Shown: positions 53,053-62,471, counted from the first letter of the stretch. The stretch is 64,000 bases of DNA from an uncultured Clostridia bacterium (GCA_934149305.1 CAKPEF010000004.1:46606-110605), one strand, 5' to 3'. The notes: generated by a model from the sequence alone, not told the origin. Program-made: numbers and translations.

Positions 53053-53630
53053 TGTCATACAATGATTATTTGAAAAGATTAAAAAATGTAAGAAATAATT
53101 TGGTAAGTATATTAGGCAGATTTAACATTCAAGCATCAACTACTGAAAGTTTTTCAGAGCTATCTCCTAAGTTTAACAATATAGCCAAAGATACTACAGC
53201 TACCACAGATGATATTATGCTTGGAAAAACTGCATACATAAATGGCTCAAAAGTTACAGGAACATATGCTGATGGAATCGTACCATTAGTAAATAGCATA
53301 AGCGTATCAGGAACATATTCGGATAGCACATATCAAACATATGCTGGAGCTTTTTATGCCCAGGATGGAAAAGTTGCATTAATCATGAAAAGTGGAACAT
53401 CAACCACATATGAAAATTTAAATTTTAGTTTAGCATCAGCACCTGCAGGTGTAAGTATATCTGGTCAATCGGTTTGCACTTATTCAAGTGCAAATGCTGG
53501 ACAATACTATGTAGCAATATTAACAGGCATAACTAAAAAGGTAAATATTTCAATAGATATGAGTTCAAGAAACTCATCATCCGATTATGTGCAGTGTGCA
53601 ATCACGATAAATGAGGTCACAGAGAGTTGA
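53052..53630 (+). CDS. Tail fibre-like protein
   Basis: 192 residues. TTATTDDIMLGKTAYINGSK and VTGTYADGIVPL is a motif repeated in many Gram-positive phage fibre proteins; a Ser/Thr/Gly-rich beta domain follows (YSDSTYQTYAGAFY). GGAGG precedes the ATG. Likely part of the receptor-binding apparatus. Confidence 0.7.
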   Translation: MSYNDYLKRLKNVRNNLVSILGRFNIQASTTESFSELSPKFNNIAKDTTATTDDIMLGKTAYINGSKVTGTYADGIVPLVNSISVSGTYSDSTYQTYAGAFYAQDGKVALIMKSGTSTTYENLNFSLASAPAGVSISGQSVCTYSSANAGQYYVAILTGITKKVNISIDMSSRNSSSDYVQCAITINEVTES

Positions 53631-53638
53631 GGTATAAA

Positions 53639-54838
53639 ATGATAGAAATATTAGACGAAATTTTAGCAGGAACACCTAAGTATAGAATAACAGACAATAA
53701 TGGAAATATTATAGCTGATAATGTAACAATTGAAATGATAACTCAAATAATTCAAGCAGGAACACCAATAAATAAAGAATTATTTGAAAGATTTGAAACA
53801 GATTATTCAAATCAAATAGCCTGCAAAATGGATTTAAGTAATGTTTACAATGTTGGCATCTTAACAACAGAACCAAGAATAATTACTACTTCATTTAATG
53901 ATCCATCAACATGGAGAGAAGAAAGCACAACTAAAATATCACATACTTTATCAGGTTTTACAATATTAGCAAGTAGAGTTTATTCCGAAACAAATAGTTT
54001 AATAAAATTTGTAGATGGAAAAGCAGATACAAATGCGATAAATGATAGCTATTATTTAACATTTCAAAGAGCAGTACCATGGAAATTGAAAAGGTTAAAC
54101 GCATATATTCGAGGAGAATATGGTTCAGGTACATACAAACAATTAAGAATCAGTCTTGATACTACATTTAAAACACCAGGCAAATATAATGCTTATACAA
54201 GTGCTCAGCAACAAACTAATATATTTGACGTAAACTTAGATACAGCACAAACAACTTTTTATATGATGTCAATTGCAGGAACTAATTCAACAACGACATA
54301 TGATATTAGAGCATATGAACTATATTCAATAACTTACGAAACAAATTGCAATATTATTAGTTATGCGTATCCATATGCTATTGCAGATGGAACAGTAATA
54401 AGATTCAGAACTCCTGCAAATTTAGATGAAACAATTCCAACAATATTGAAAATTGGAAATACTGAAATTAACTTAAGTTTAAGAAAAGCCAATACAAATT
54501 ATGAAATAATTTGGAACGATGAATCGTCAATAAATGCTTCACTGCCAATCTCGATAAAAACAGGAACTATATCAGATGGTGGAACAATTCCAAAAACCGA
54601 GGGTTTTTTGAATTATGCTTATTTTGTGAGTCCAAATTCTGCTGGAGCTGATAGTGCAGAATCAAATTCATATGAAGCTGATGGCAATGGTTGGTCAATT
54701 ACTTGTTCGGTTAATCAATCGTCAAGAGTCGTAACATCCAAGGCAGTTTCAAAAACAAGAAGAGATTCTTCAAATGATTACACAGGAATAACAACAAAAT
54801 CAGCAACAGTAAATTATATGGAAATTGCATGGAATTAG
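53639..54838 (+). CDS. Putative receptor-binding/tail fibre protein
   Basis: 399 residues from the ATG six bases after GAGG. N-terminal helix and linker (LDEILAGTPKYRITDNNGN, then VTIEMITQIIQAGTPINKEL), followed by Thr/Ser/Asn-rich beta structure to the end (TGITTKSATVNYMEIAWN). No enzyme motif. By size, composition and position before the lysis genes it is the best receptor-binding candidate. Confidence 0.65.
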   Translation: MIEILDEILAGTPKYRITDNNGNIIADNVTIEMITQIIQAGTPINKELFERFETDYSNQIACKMDLSNVYNVGILTTEPRIITTSFNDPSTWREESTTKISHTLSGFTILASRVYSETNSLIKFVDGKADTNAINDSYYLTFQRAVPWKLKRLNAYIRGEYGSGTYKQLRISLDTTFKTPGKYNAYTSAQQQTNIFDVNLDTAQTTFYMMSIAGTNSTTTYDIRAYELYSITYETNCNIISYAYPYAIADGTVIRFRTPANLDETIPTILKIGNTEINLSLRKANTNYEIIWNDESSINASLPISIKTGTISDGGTIPKTEGFLNYAYFVSPNSAGADSAESNSYEADGNGWSITCSVNQSSRVVTSKAVSKTRRDSSNDYTGITTKSATVNYMEIAWN

Positions 54839-54850
54839 AAAGGAGAAGCT

Positions 54851-55246
54851 ATGTACACGATCGCATATGATAAAGATACCAAAAGAATTTTAGGATTTAT
54901 AAAAGCTAACGAACCAATAAATCCGTTTGAAGTGTTTTCAGGATTTCAAAATTATCTTATTAAAGAAACAGATGCAATGCCACCAACAATTAATTTTGAT
55001 AATTATGTATTAAACGAAGAAAATGAAGAAGTAAGTTTTGATAGGTATACCCCATTACTAAGTGAAGCGGAAGAAATTAGCAATAAGATTAAAACATTAA
55101 GAGGTCAATTAAGAGAAACTAATGATACCGCATTTGAGTTTTTAGAGGGAGATTTAACTGTTCTGGAATTTACAGAAATAAAACTTCAAAGAAGAAATAT
55201 AAGAAGTCAAATAAGACAGCTTCAAGAAAGATTAAAAAACTTATAA
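54851..55246 (+). CDS. Tail fibre-associated small protein
   Basis: 131 residues. The N-terminal half (YTIAYDKDTKRILGFIKANE) resembles proteins that follow fibres. The C-terminal half is coiled coil (EISNKIKTLRGQLRETND and LQRRNIRSQIRQLQERLK). AAAGGAG precedes the ATG. A fibre tip or fibre-assembly role is possible. Confidence 0.6.
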   Translation: MYTIAYDKDTKRILGFIKANEPINPFEVFSGFQNYLIKETDAMPPTINFDNYVLNEENEEVSFDRYTPLLSEAEEISNKIKTLRGQLRETNDTAFEFLEGDLTVLEFTEIKLQRRNIRSQIRQLQERLKNL

Positions 55247-55258
55247 GGAGATTAAGCC

Positions 55259-55558
55259 ATGGATGATAAAGAATTACTTGCTAGAGTTGATGAAAGTACA
55301 AAGTCAGCTCATAAAAGAATTGACCGTTTGGAGTCCACCATAGAAGATATAAGAGAATTAACATTTGGAGTCAAAGAAATTGCAACTGAAGTAAAATTAA
55401 TGCGAGAAGAGTTCCAAAAACTAGATGAAAGAGTCAGCTCGATAGAAAAAGAACCTGCAAATGATTTCAAAGAAATAAAGAAACAAATAAGAAATTCAAC
55501 TATAAGTGTGATAATAGGAGCTGTTATTGGAGCTATTATCACACTACTTTTAAAATGA
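55259..55558 (+). CDS. xhlA: XhlA-like lysis protein
   Basis: 99 residues: a long coiled coil (about residues 10-75, KRIDRLESTIEDIRELTFG) and one C-terminal membrane helix (about 80-98, ISVIIGAVIGAIITLLLK), the layout of hemolysin XhlA, which acts with the holin in PBSX-like prophages. AAGGAG precedes the ATG. Confidence 0.85.
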   Translation: MDDKELLARVDESTKSAHKRIDRLESTIEDIRELTFGVKEIATEVKLMREEFQKLDERVSSIEKEPANDFKEIKKQIRNSTISVIIGAVIGAIITLLLK

Positions 55559-55572
55559 GAGGAGCTAAAAAT

Positions 55573-55785
55573 ATGAAAGAAAAAATAGTAAAATTAATAA
55601 ATGTGAAAAGTATTGTAACCATTGTGCTTACGGTACTTTTTTTCATATTAGCACTAAAACAAATTATAGATAGCAATGCAGTAATTACCATTTACACAAC
55701 TGTAATAGCTTTTTATTTTGGAACACAATTTGAGAAGAAAGGAACAGAAACAAATGAAGATAATACAGAACTACCTAACAAATAA
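55573..55785 (+). CDS. Phage holin
   Basis: 70 residues from the ATG at 55573 after GGAGC. Two membrane segments (about residues 13-33 and 40-56) separated by a short turn, with a polar acidic tail (KKGTETNEDNTELPNK). It lies between XhlA and the amidase, overlapping the amidase gene by 32 bases, as usual for a holin. Confidence 0.85.
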   Translation: MKEKIVKLINVKSIVTIVLTVLFFILALKQIIDSNAVITIYTTVIAFYFGTQFEKKGTETNEDNTELPNK

Positions 55786-56443
55786 TAATTGTTATCTAAA
55801 AGGACAAACAATTAAAATTAATGGAATTATGGTACATTCTACTGCTTGTCCAGGAGTCAAAGCAAGCAACTTTTTAAAAAGTTGGAATACAGCGAAACCA
55901 AACGGTAATTCAGTATGTGTTCATGCATTTGTAGATGACACAGGAATATACCAAACACTTCCGTGGAATTACCAAGGATGGCACGCAGGTGGTAACGCAA
56001 ATAATTCGTATATAGGATTTGAAATATGTGAGCCGAAAGATTACTCTGACAAAGAATATTTCCTAAAAGTAAAATCGGAAGCGGTAAAATTATGTGTGTA
56101 TTTGTGCCAAAAGTTCAACTTAGCCCCCGAATCAATATTAACTCATTGCGAGGGATATAAATTAAAAGGAAAAACATTTGCTTCTAATCATGCAGACATA
56201 TATCATTGGTGGAAAAAATATCATAATTACACGATGGATGACTTTAGAAATGAAGTGAAAAAAGCTTTAGAAAGTGAGGAAAAAAAGATGAAATTTAATA
56301 CAGGAATAGAAGCATTAAATTACTTAACAAAAAAAGGCAGAATTACAAATAAAGAATATTGGCAGAAAGTATTGGATACAACTAGAAATACCGAATACTT
56401 ATTCATAAAATGGGCTCAAGATGTATATTTATTTGAAAAATAA
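55754..56443 (+). CDS. N-acetylmuramoyl-L-alanine amidase (endolysin)
   Basis: 229 residues from the ATG at 55754, ten bases after AAAGGA. Amidase_2 (PGRP-like) domain: zinc ligands in MVHSTACPG (about residue 26), GWHAGGN and LTHCEGYK; GFEICEP is the usual core strand. A short C-terminal helical module (about 180-229, IEALNYLTKKGRITNKEYW) is probably cell-wall binding. It cuts the stem peptide from the glycan and releases phage. The late operon ends here. Confidence 0.92.
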   Translation: MKIIQNYLTNNNCYLKGQTIKINGIMVHSTACPGVKASNFLKSWNTAKPNGNSVCVHAFVDDTGIYQTLPWNYQGWHAGGNANNSYIGFEICEPKDYSDKEYFLKVKSEAVKLCVYLCQKFNLAPESILTHCEGYKLKGKTFASNHADIYHWWKKYHNYTMDDFRNEVKKALESEEKKMKFNTGIEALNYLTKKGRITNKEYWQKVLDTTRNTEYLFIKWAQDVYLFEK

Positions 56444-56535
56444 TGATATAATACACAGGTAAATAATAATTTAGCTTTGAATGTAGAATAAAATTAGATA
56501 AATAGTAATTTGTTAAGTAGAATGGAGATGTAAAT

Positions 56536-57171
56536 ATGGCTTTTGATTATAAAAAAGAATATAAAGAGTTTTATATGCCTAAAAACAAACCAAGTATTGT
56601 AGAAGTTCCTAAAATGAATTATATTGCAGTAAGAGGGACAGGAAATCCTAATGAAGAAAATGGAGATTATCAAAATACAATAGGATTATTATATGGTATA
56701 GCTTATACAATAAAAATGAGTTATAAAGGAACTCATAAAATAGAGGGATTCTTTGAATATGTTGTTCCACCACTTGAAGGATTTTGGTGGCAAGATGGTA
56801 TGAACGGAACTATTGATTATAATAATAAAGGGGCAATGCACTTTATATCAATTATTAGATTACCAGACTTTGTAACAAGAGCAGATTTTGATTGGGCTAT
56901 TGAAGAAGCAACAAAAAAGAAGAAACAAGATTTTTCAAGAGTTGAGTTTTTAACTTATGATGAAGGTCTATGTGTTCAATGTATGCACTTAGGTTCTTAT
57001 GATGATGAACCAGCAACAGTTAATTTAATGCACGAATGTATGAAAAAAAATGGTTATGAATTAGATATAACTGATGAGAGATACCATCATGAAATATATT
57101 TAAGTGATCCAAGAAAATGTGATGTAAGTAAATTAAAGACAGTTATTAGACACCCAATAAAAAAGATATAG
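56536..57171 (+). CDS. GyrI-like small-molecule-binding protein
   Basis: 211 residues. AFDYKKEYKEFYMPKNKPSI, MNYIAVRGTGNPN and the later VEFLTYDEGLCVQCMHLGSY match the standalone GyrI-like/SbmC-type family of Firmicutes. These bind hydrophobic or cationic compounds and may hydrolyse some cyclopropyl toxins. AATGGAGATG precedes the ATG. It is cargo after the lysis genes and precedes a TfoX-like gene by 12 bases. Confidence 0.88.
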   Translation: MAFDYKKEYKEFYMPKNKPSIVEVPKMNYIAVRGTGNPNEENGDYQNTIGLLYGIAYTIKMSYKGTHKIEGFFEYVVPPLEGFWWQDGMNGTIDYNNKGAMHFISIIRLPDFVTRADFDWAIEEATKKKKQDFSRVEFLTYDEGLCVQCMHLGSYDDEPATVNLMHECMKKNGYELDITDERYHHEIYLSDPRKCDVSKLKTVIRHPIKKI

Positions 57172-57183
57172 GAGTGATGAATT

Positions 57184-57483
57184 ATGGCAACATCAAAAGA
57201 ATATAAAGAATTTATATTAGAGCAATTAGATTTATTAAATAATATAACTTATAAAGCAATGATGGGAGAATTTTTATTGTATTGTAATAATGTTTTATTT
57301 GGTGGAATTTATGATAATAGATTACTTGTTAAAATAGTTGATACAAATAAAAAGTATAATATGAATGAGCAAATTCCTTATGAAAGTGCAAAACCAATGT
57401 ATTTAATTGATGATGTAGATAATAAAGAATTATTAAAGGAAATTGTAATTGAAACTTGCAAAGGATTACCAATTAAAAAGTAA
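57184..57483 (+). CDS. TfoX/Sxy N-terminal domain protein
   Basis: 99 residues. SSKEYxxF-like start (ATSKEYKEFILEQL), ITYKAMMGEFLLYCNNVLFG and GIYDNRLLVKIVDT are typical of the TfoX_N family. In Gram-negatives TfoX controls competence, but the short Firmicute proteins have no known role. It forms a pair with the GyrI-like gene, and a terminator follows. Both are host-like genes carried next to attR. Confidence 0.88.
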   Translation: MATSKEYKEFILEQLDLLNNITYKAMMGEFLLYCNNVLFGGIYDNRLLVKIVDTNKKYNMNEQIPYESAKPMYLIDDVDNKELLKEIVIETCKGLPIKK

Positions 57484-57503
57484 ACAAAAAATTACAATTT
57501 AGA

Positions 57504-57532
57504 GGGGAGATTCAATTCTCCCCCGTTTTTTT
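57504..57532. terminator. Terminator after the cargo pair
   Basis: GGGGAGA (57504-57510) pairs with TCTCCCC (57517-57523), then seven T at 57526-57532. It overlaps the end of the opposite-strand gene. Confidence 0.85.
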
Positions 57533-57829
57533 ATATTCCAAAGCATCGAAGATAATATTAACTGCATCAGAAAAGCCATATTTATAATATTTTTCATTAA
57601 AATATGCGAATTGCTCTGATATATTACCTTCAAAATCAAAAAGCATATCTGACAAAACATTCTTTATTTCGCCAGAAAGATTAAGTGATTCAACGTAATT
57701 CATGATGCTATCAAAAGAATGGTCTTCATCTATTTTTTGTTTCATAAATTCTAAATCATATTCAGATAATATAGCCACATCTTCCATACGAGAATCTAAC
57801 ACAAAATCAAGCATATTCTTTCTATCCAT
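57512..57829 (-). CDS. Hypothetical prophage-end protein
   Basis: 105 residues from the ATG seven bases after GGAGGGAGG. Acidic, helical: MDRKNMLDFVLDSRMEDVAI and YFNEKYYKYGFSDAVNIIFD. Short acidic proteins ending in a similar YYKYGF motif are known to me from prophages, but I cannot name a family. It is alone on the minus strand next to attR, suggesting expression in the lysogen. Confidence 0.6.
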   Translation of the reverse strand: MDRKNMLDFVLDSRMEDVAILSEYDLEFMKQKIDEDHSFDSIMNYVESLNLSGEIKNVLSDMLFDFEGNISEQFAYFNEKYYKYGFSDAVNIIFDALEYKKTGEN

Positions 57830-57906
57830 CTGTGCACCTCCCTCCAAGTTTTGTTGTATAGTAGCTTACAAAAAATAATTAATCAAGTCATTTTATCAAT
57901 TTTATT

Positions 57907-57958
57907 TGACAGTCATAATTATACTACTTTCGGTAGAATGACAGTCATTATACAGTCA
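57907..57958. promoter_or_regulatory. Putative integrase arm-type sites, right
   Basis: TGACAGTCA at 57907-57915 and 57939-57947 and an imperfect ATACAGTCA at 57950-57958. The last two are 11 bases apart, the same spacing as the pair inside attL. Confidence 0.5.
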
Positions 57959-58090
57959 CCAGAAAATACGAAATGGAATATGCGGAAGATATGGAAAAAA
58001 AGAATAATGAAGCAAATGCAAAATTGCTTAGAAAACAGAACGTTTGACGACTTTTGAAAAGTAAGGAAAATACGGAAAATGAGCAGGGTC

Positions 58091-58173
58091 TAACCCGAAG
58101 GTCGATAGTTCGAGTCTATCCACCGCAACCAAAGATTTGATAAAACCTTACAGGCATACGGCTTGCAAGGTTT
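58091..58173 (+). other. attR: displaced tRNA 3' half and terminator
   Basis: Begins with TAACCCGAAGGTCG and contains a full T-arm (GATAG-TTCGAGT-CTATC), CACCGCA and ACCA, then a diverged copy of the tRNA-Met terminator. No 5' tRNA half precedes it; GAGCAG at 58081 may be a trace. It matches 28435-28517 at 72 of 83 positions. Together with the arm sites and the left part of an IS element it fills the 504-base gap 57848-58351. Confidence 0.8.
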
Positions 58174-58182
58174 CATTTTTTG

Positions 58183-59640
58183 GCTCTTTGTCAATAGCTA
58201 GGGCGAAGTAACCTGAAAATTGCTCTGCACCAGCTTTTTTTGTACTTTCCAAATTGCACCTAAAAAAACAGCTTAAAATGGCCACTTTTGGGTACACTTA
58301 ATAAGCTAATTGAAATATTGACTTAAAATTTTGCTATCCACTTAAAAAATTTTAGTTTGACATCAGTAAAATTCTTGCTTTAAAATTAGTGAAATTCCTA
58401 AATCCAAAAGCAATTCTTTTTAAAGTTTTAATTTTGTTGTTGTAGCCCTCCATTGGACCATTTGAGTATGGTACTGCCAATGAATTTCGTATTTCTTCAA
58501 TCCAATTGGTGTATGTTTCAGCACAGTCTTTTAGTTCTGAAATATTAGACATTGCACACCTTACAACCCATTCATTGAGTAATTTAACAGCTTTTTCTTT
58601 ATCTTGCATATGAATAATATCTAATAATCTTTCTTTCTCGAGATATGCTATTCTGAGCTTTTCTGAATAATTAATAAGTATATAGTTAAGTTCTTCTTTT
58701 TGTTTTTTGTCTTTTAAGTTTTCATATCTTGAAAGCAGTAATTTTCTAGAGTGTTTAAAATATTTTTTCTCCTTTTTGCCAAGCTTGTTTTGAACTTCTT
58801 TTCTAATTGTATCAACCATTTCAGTAGCATATCTTGCGTAGTGGAATCTATCTGCAACAACTTTAGCATTAGGAAAATATATTTGAGCTAAGTCTTTGTA
58901 AGATTTCCAAAGATCAATAACTATGTATTTTACTTTTTTCTCTCTTCAAGTGGAAATCGTTTAAAGTAGTCTAATAAATGAGTCTTGTATCTACATTCTA
59001 CTATGTCAATTGGTTTATTAGTCTTTGCATTCAAAATAGGAACTTAGTATTTGTAGTATCCTGTATTTCCTTTAAATTCATCAATACATAGAACTTCTGG
59101 AAGATGTTTTGGTGATACTGCAAGAAGTGGTAAAAGTCTTGCTACAGTTGCACTTGAAACATTAGCATCTTTTGCAATATCTTTCATAGACTGTTTGCTA
59201 GTTAATCTTTCAATAATAAACTCTGTAACACGAGTAGTTTTTCTTCCTCGCTTAGCTAGAAAATAAACCTGTTCATAAAATATCCTGCCACAGTTTTTAC
59301 ATTGGTATCTATGCTTTTTGTAGGATAAATATGTGGTTTTAAATCTTATTGAAATATCTTTTATTATTTGTGTCCTATAATCCTTTATTTTTGTTGTTTT
59401 GGCTTTGCAGTGAGGACATGCTTGCTCTCTTACTGGCATTTCAATATGAATTTTAACAAAATTTTTCTTATACCTAACCTTTTTTACAATTACCCCTTTT
59501 AAATCTAATAAATTTCTGATAAAATTATTTTTCATTTATCTATGCCTCCTTTGTTGGTGTTTTGTGCTAAAACAATTTTATCAAAGGTCTTAGATAAATG
59601 CTATTTTTATATTAAAAAATAGTTGGAGTTTCCCACCACA
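58183..59640. mobile_element. ISL3-family insertion sequence, inactive
   Basis: Contains one broken transposase gene. Ends are approximate: GGCTCTTTGTCAATAG at 58183 on the left, and on the right the complement of GGGAAACTCCAACTATTTTT near 59633. The two share only GG and CAA-TA positions, so I cannot prove the terminal repeat and see no clear target duplication. It lies ten bases outside attR. To its right, 59641-59703 keeps a short open tail (KIIEPGKVWNVISELQNKL) that may be the end of an interrupted gene. Confidence 0.6.
58352..59535 (-). pseudogene. ISL3-family transposase, nonsense plus frameshift
   Basis: The N-terminal zinc-binding and helix-turn-helix part (CPHCKAKTTKIKDYRTQII, CKNCGRIFYEQVYFL) runs to VLCIDEFKG with the first catalytic Asp, and meets TAA at about 59044 where a Gln codon is expected. 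The frame goes on as DAKTNKPIDIVE-like sequence to LEERKK, then one base is lost or gained in an A-run at about 58947. The rest (KYIVIDLWKSY, VVADRFHYARY with the second Asp, GPMEGYNNKIKTLKRIAFGF with the Glu) is intact. About 395 residues when whole. Neither lesion is at CGG. Confidence 0.88.
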
Positions 59641-59833
59641 ACTAAAATTATAGAACCAGGAAAGGTATGGAATGTAATTAGTGAGTTACAAAATAAGTTG
59701 TGAAAAAACATTGGAAATTATAAAAAACTTTTTCGACAAAATATCTTAAAATATTGGAATTTTATTGTTAAAAATTGGATTATGTGATATAAAATATAAT
59801 AGAATGAATGTAGTTTGTATTAGGAGGCACAAA

Positions 59834-60148
59834 ATGAAAGAATTAGAAGAAGAAATCGTAAAATTTGCAAAAGATAGAGATTGGTTACAATTTAATACAC
59901 CAGAGAATTTAGCCAAGTCAATATCTATTGAAGCGGGAGAATTACTAGAATGTTTTCAATGGAATAATAATTATGATAAAGATGAACTTAAATTTGAAAT
60001 TGCAGATGTTATGAATTATTGTATTCTTTTGTGTCATCAAATAGGAGTTGATCCTAAGCAAATAATTTTAGATAAAATGAAAATATCTGAGAAAAAATAT
60101 CCTGTGGAAAAAGCTAAGGGCGTAAGTACAAAATATGATAAATTATAA
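59834..60148 (+). CDS. MazG-like nucleotide pyrophosphohydrolase
   Basis: 104 residues from the ATG six bases after AGGAGG. LEEEIVKFAKDRDWLQFNTP, SISIEAGELLECFQW (metal-binding EExxE-like helix) and ELKFEIADVMNYCILLC (second acidic helix) are those of the MazG/RS21-C6 group of all-alpha NTP pyrophosphatases. These hydrolyse dNTPs to dNMP plus pyrophosphate in the cytoplasm. It heads a group with a small gene and a DUF2075 ATPase. Intact. Confidence 0.9.
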   Translation: MKELEEEIVKFAKDRDWLQFNTPENLAKSISIEAGELLECFQWNNNYDKDELKFEIADVMNYCILLCHQIGVDPKQIILDKMKISEKKYPVEKAKGVSTKYDKL

Positions 60149-60158
60149 GGAGTTAAAA

Positions 60159-60356
60159 GTGGAAGTAGAAAATAAACTAATAGAAATTTTTACGAAAATT
60201 GCAAATGGGGAATATACTAGATTTGATGAATTAGAAGACTTTGCAATTTCCATTATCGAATTAAGTGTAATTGATAAAAATGAAAAAGAAAATGCAAAAT
60301 TGATGATAAAAACAGCTAGAGAAATAGCTGAAAAGAATATTAAGAATAATAATTAA
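60159..60356 (+). CDS. Small hypothetical protein between MazG-like and DUF2075 genes
   Basis: 65 residues from the GTG six bases after AAGGAG; an ATG at 60135 overlaps the previous gene but lacks a site. Acidic and helical: VENKLIEIFTKIANGEYTRF, then DELEDFAISIIELSVIDKNE. No family recognised. Tight spacing suggests it belongs to the MazG-DUF2075 unit. Confidence 0.65.
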   Translation: MEVENKLIEIFTKIANGEYTRFDELEDFAISIIELSVIDKNEKENAKLMIKTAREIAEKNIKNNN

Positions 60357-60371
60357 TGGGGGCAAATTATT

Positions 60372-62356
60372 ATGATAGTATATGAAGCAACAAAGGAGTT
60401 ATTTATTAACGATGTAATAAATAATCAAATAGCTAGTAGAATAGAGCAATTATATAGATTAAGGGTGGGACAAAATGTTAATCCAAGAGAAAAGAAGCTT
60501 GGAAGAATTCTATGATGTATATGAATAATGTTTTAAATGATGTTAGTATTCCAAATAATAGTGGGATAGCAATAGAATTTAAAGTTCCATATACTTCAAA
60601 AAGAATAGACTTTATTATAACTGGAAGAGATAAACAAGGAAGAAATATTGCAATTATAGTTGAGTTAAAACAATGGACAGAGGCTGAAATTGTTGAAGGT
60701 CAAGATGGTATTGTTAGAACTTTTACAGGTGGTGCAATGAGAGAGGTTGCTCATCCATCTTATCAAGCATGGTCATATGCGGCGTATATTGAAGATTTTA
60801 ATTAAAATGTTCAAAGAGATAATGTAAAATTATTACCCTGTGCATATTTACACAACTATGAAAATGTTGAGCCCAAAACTATATTATCAGATAAATATAA
60901 AGGTTATATTGAAAAAGCTCCTGTATTTATTAGTGGCGATGCCATAAAACTAAGAGAATTCATTAAGAAATATGTTACAGAAGGTGATGATAAAGAAACA
61001 TTATATTTAATTGAAAACGGAAAAATAAAACCTTCTAAATCATTACAAGATTGTATAGCAGGAATGGTAAAACAAAATAAAGAATTTATATTATTAGATA
61101 ATCAAAAAGTAGTATATGAAACAGCGATGGAAATGGCAAAGAAATCTAATGAAGATGGTAAAAAAAGATGTTTAATTGTTAAAGGTGGACCAGGTACAGG
61201 AAAAACAGTTTTGGCAATCAATTTATTATCAGATTTAACAAACAAGTCATATGAAATGGTATGCCACTATGTTACTAAAAATGCTGCACCTAGAGCGGTA
61301 TTTAAAGCTAAATTAAAAGGAACTGAAAAAATATCAAAAATAGACAATATGCTTAAGGGTTCAGGAATATATACTGAAGCTAGAAAAGATGATGTAGGAG
61401 TAATTTTAGCAGATGAAGCGCATAGATTGAATGCAAAATCAGGAATGTTTAAGAATCAAGGAGAAAATCAAATAAAAGAAATTATAAATGCAGCCAAGTT
61501 TTCAGTTTTCTTTATTGATGAAACACAAAGAATAGATATTTACGATATAGGTTCAGTTGCCGAAATTGAGAAATATTTAGATGAATTCGGAATAGTAGGA
61601 GAAGAAAGAAAAATATTAGAGCTTGAATCTCAATTTAGATGTAATGGTTCAGATGGATATTTGGCATGGTTAGATGATGTGCTAGAAATAAGACAAACAG
61701 CTAATAATGATGGATTTAATATTGATTACGATATTCAAATAATGGATAATCCTAATGATGTTAAAGATAAAATATTTGAATTAAATAAAATAAATAATAA
61801 AGCAAGATTATTGGCAGGGTATTGTTGGAATTGGATTAAGGAAGGTAAAAACGATACGAAGGTTCACGATATAGTTATACCAGAATATAACTTTGAAATG
61901 AGTTGGAATTTAGGAAGCAGTTCGACTTGGGCAATTGATCCTGAATCTGTAAATGAAGTAGGATGCATACATACATCTCAAGGATTAGAATTTGATTATG
62001 CAGGAGTAATAATTGGTAAAGATTTGAGATATGAAAATGGCAAAATTATTACTGACTTTACAGAAAGAGCAAGTACAGATAATTCATTAAAAGGAATTAA
62101 GAAAATGTACAAAGAAAATCCTGAAAAAGCATTAAAGCTAGCTGATGAAATTATAAAAAATACATATAGAACTTTAATGACTAGAGGACAAAAAGGATGC
62201 TATATTTATTGTGAGGATAAGTCTTTAGCCGAATATTTAAAAAGTAGGATAAATAGATGTAATGAAATTATTTATGGAATTGATGAAGATAATGAAAATA
62301 ATGAAAATGGTGCTTTAATGGTTGCTGAAGACGTGGAAGAATATAAATATGAATAA
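60372..62356 (+). pseudogene. DUF2075 P-loop ATPase/helicase-like protein, frameshift plus stop
   Basis: The ATG at 60372 starts MIVYEATKELFINDVINNQI. A one-base shift at about 60488-60493 (A-run) moves into EAWKNSMMYMNNVLND and a nuclease-like core (RIDFIITGRD, IIVELKQWTEAE, a PD-(D/E)xK-like pattern). At 60803-60805 a TAA interrupts EDFN; the same frame continues NVQRDNVKLLPCAYLHN to the P-loop GGPGTGKTVLAINLL, Walker B VILADEAHRL, FIDETQRID and the end. Intact length would be about 660 residues. DUF2075 proteins are seen in accessory and defence regions; this copy is probably dead, though the ATPase part (61064-62356) is still open. Confidence 0.85.
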
Positions 62357-62471
62357 ACAAAAGAAAAGCAAAATAATATAAAATAATCCGTGCACAAATC
62401 TAGGCTTATTTGTGGACTATTGTATTGATACTGCAAAGGAAAATTTATAATTAAAAAGAGGGTGAGTAAAA

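Larger units (their letters stand above)
28435..58173. mobile_element. Siphophage-type prophage integrated at initiator tRNA-Met
   Basis: Bounded by the imperfect 83-nt repeats. It has a full set of modules: tyrosine integrase, repressor/ImmA, early control and replication initiator, HK97-type packaging and capsid, long non-contractile tail (phi13-like tube, G/GT chaperone, tape measure, tail tip; no sheath), lysis (XhlA, holin, amidase). No broken gene was seen in the late operon, so it may still be inducible. Cargo lies at three places: 28.7-31.5 kb, 43.6-44.4 kb and 56.5-57.5 kb. Confidence 0.92.

Noticed and set aside
58183..59640. Exact terminal inverted repeats and target duplication for the ISL3 element
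   Set aside because: The candidate ends match too poorly by eye to claim exact borders.
58352..62356. Frameshifts in the transposase, DUF2075 and 14592 genes as further CGG-type +1 sites
   Set aside because: These shifts are in A-runs, without CGG, and the first two genes also have nonsense codons, so they look like ordinary decay.
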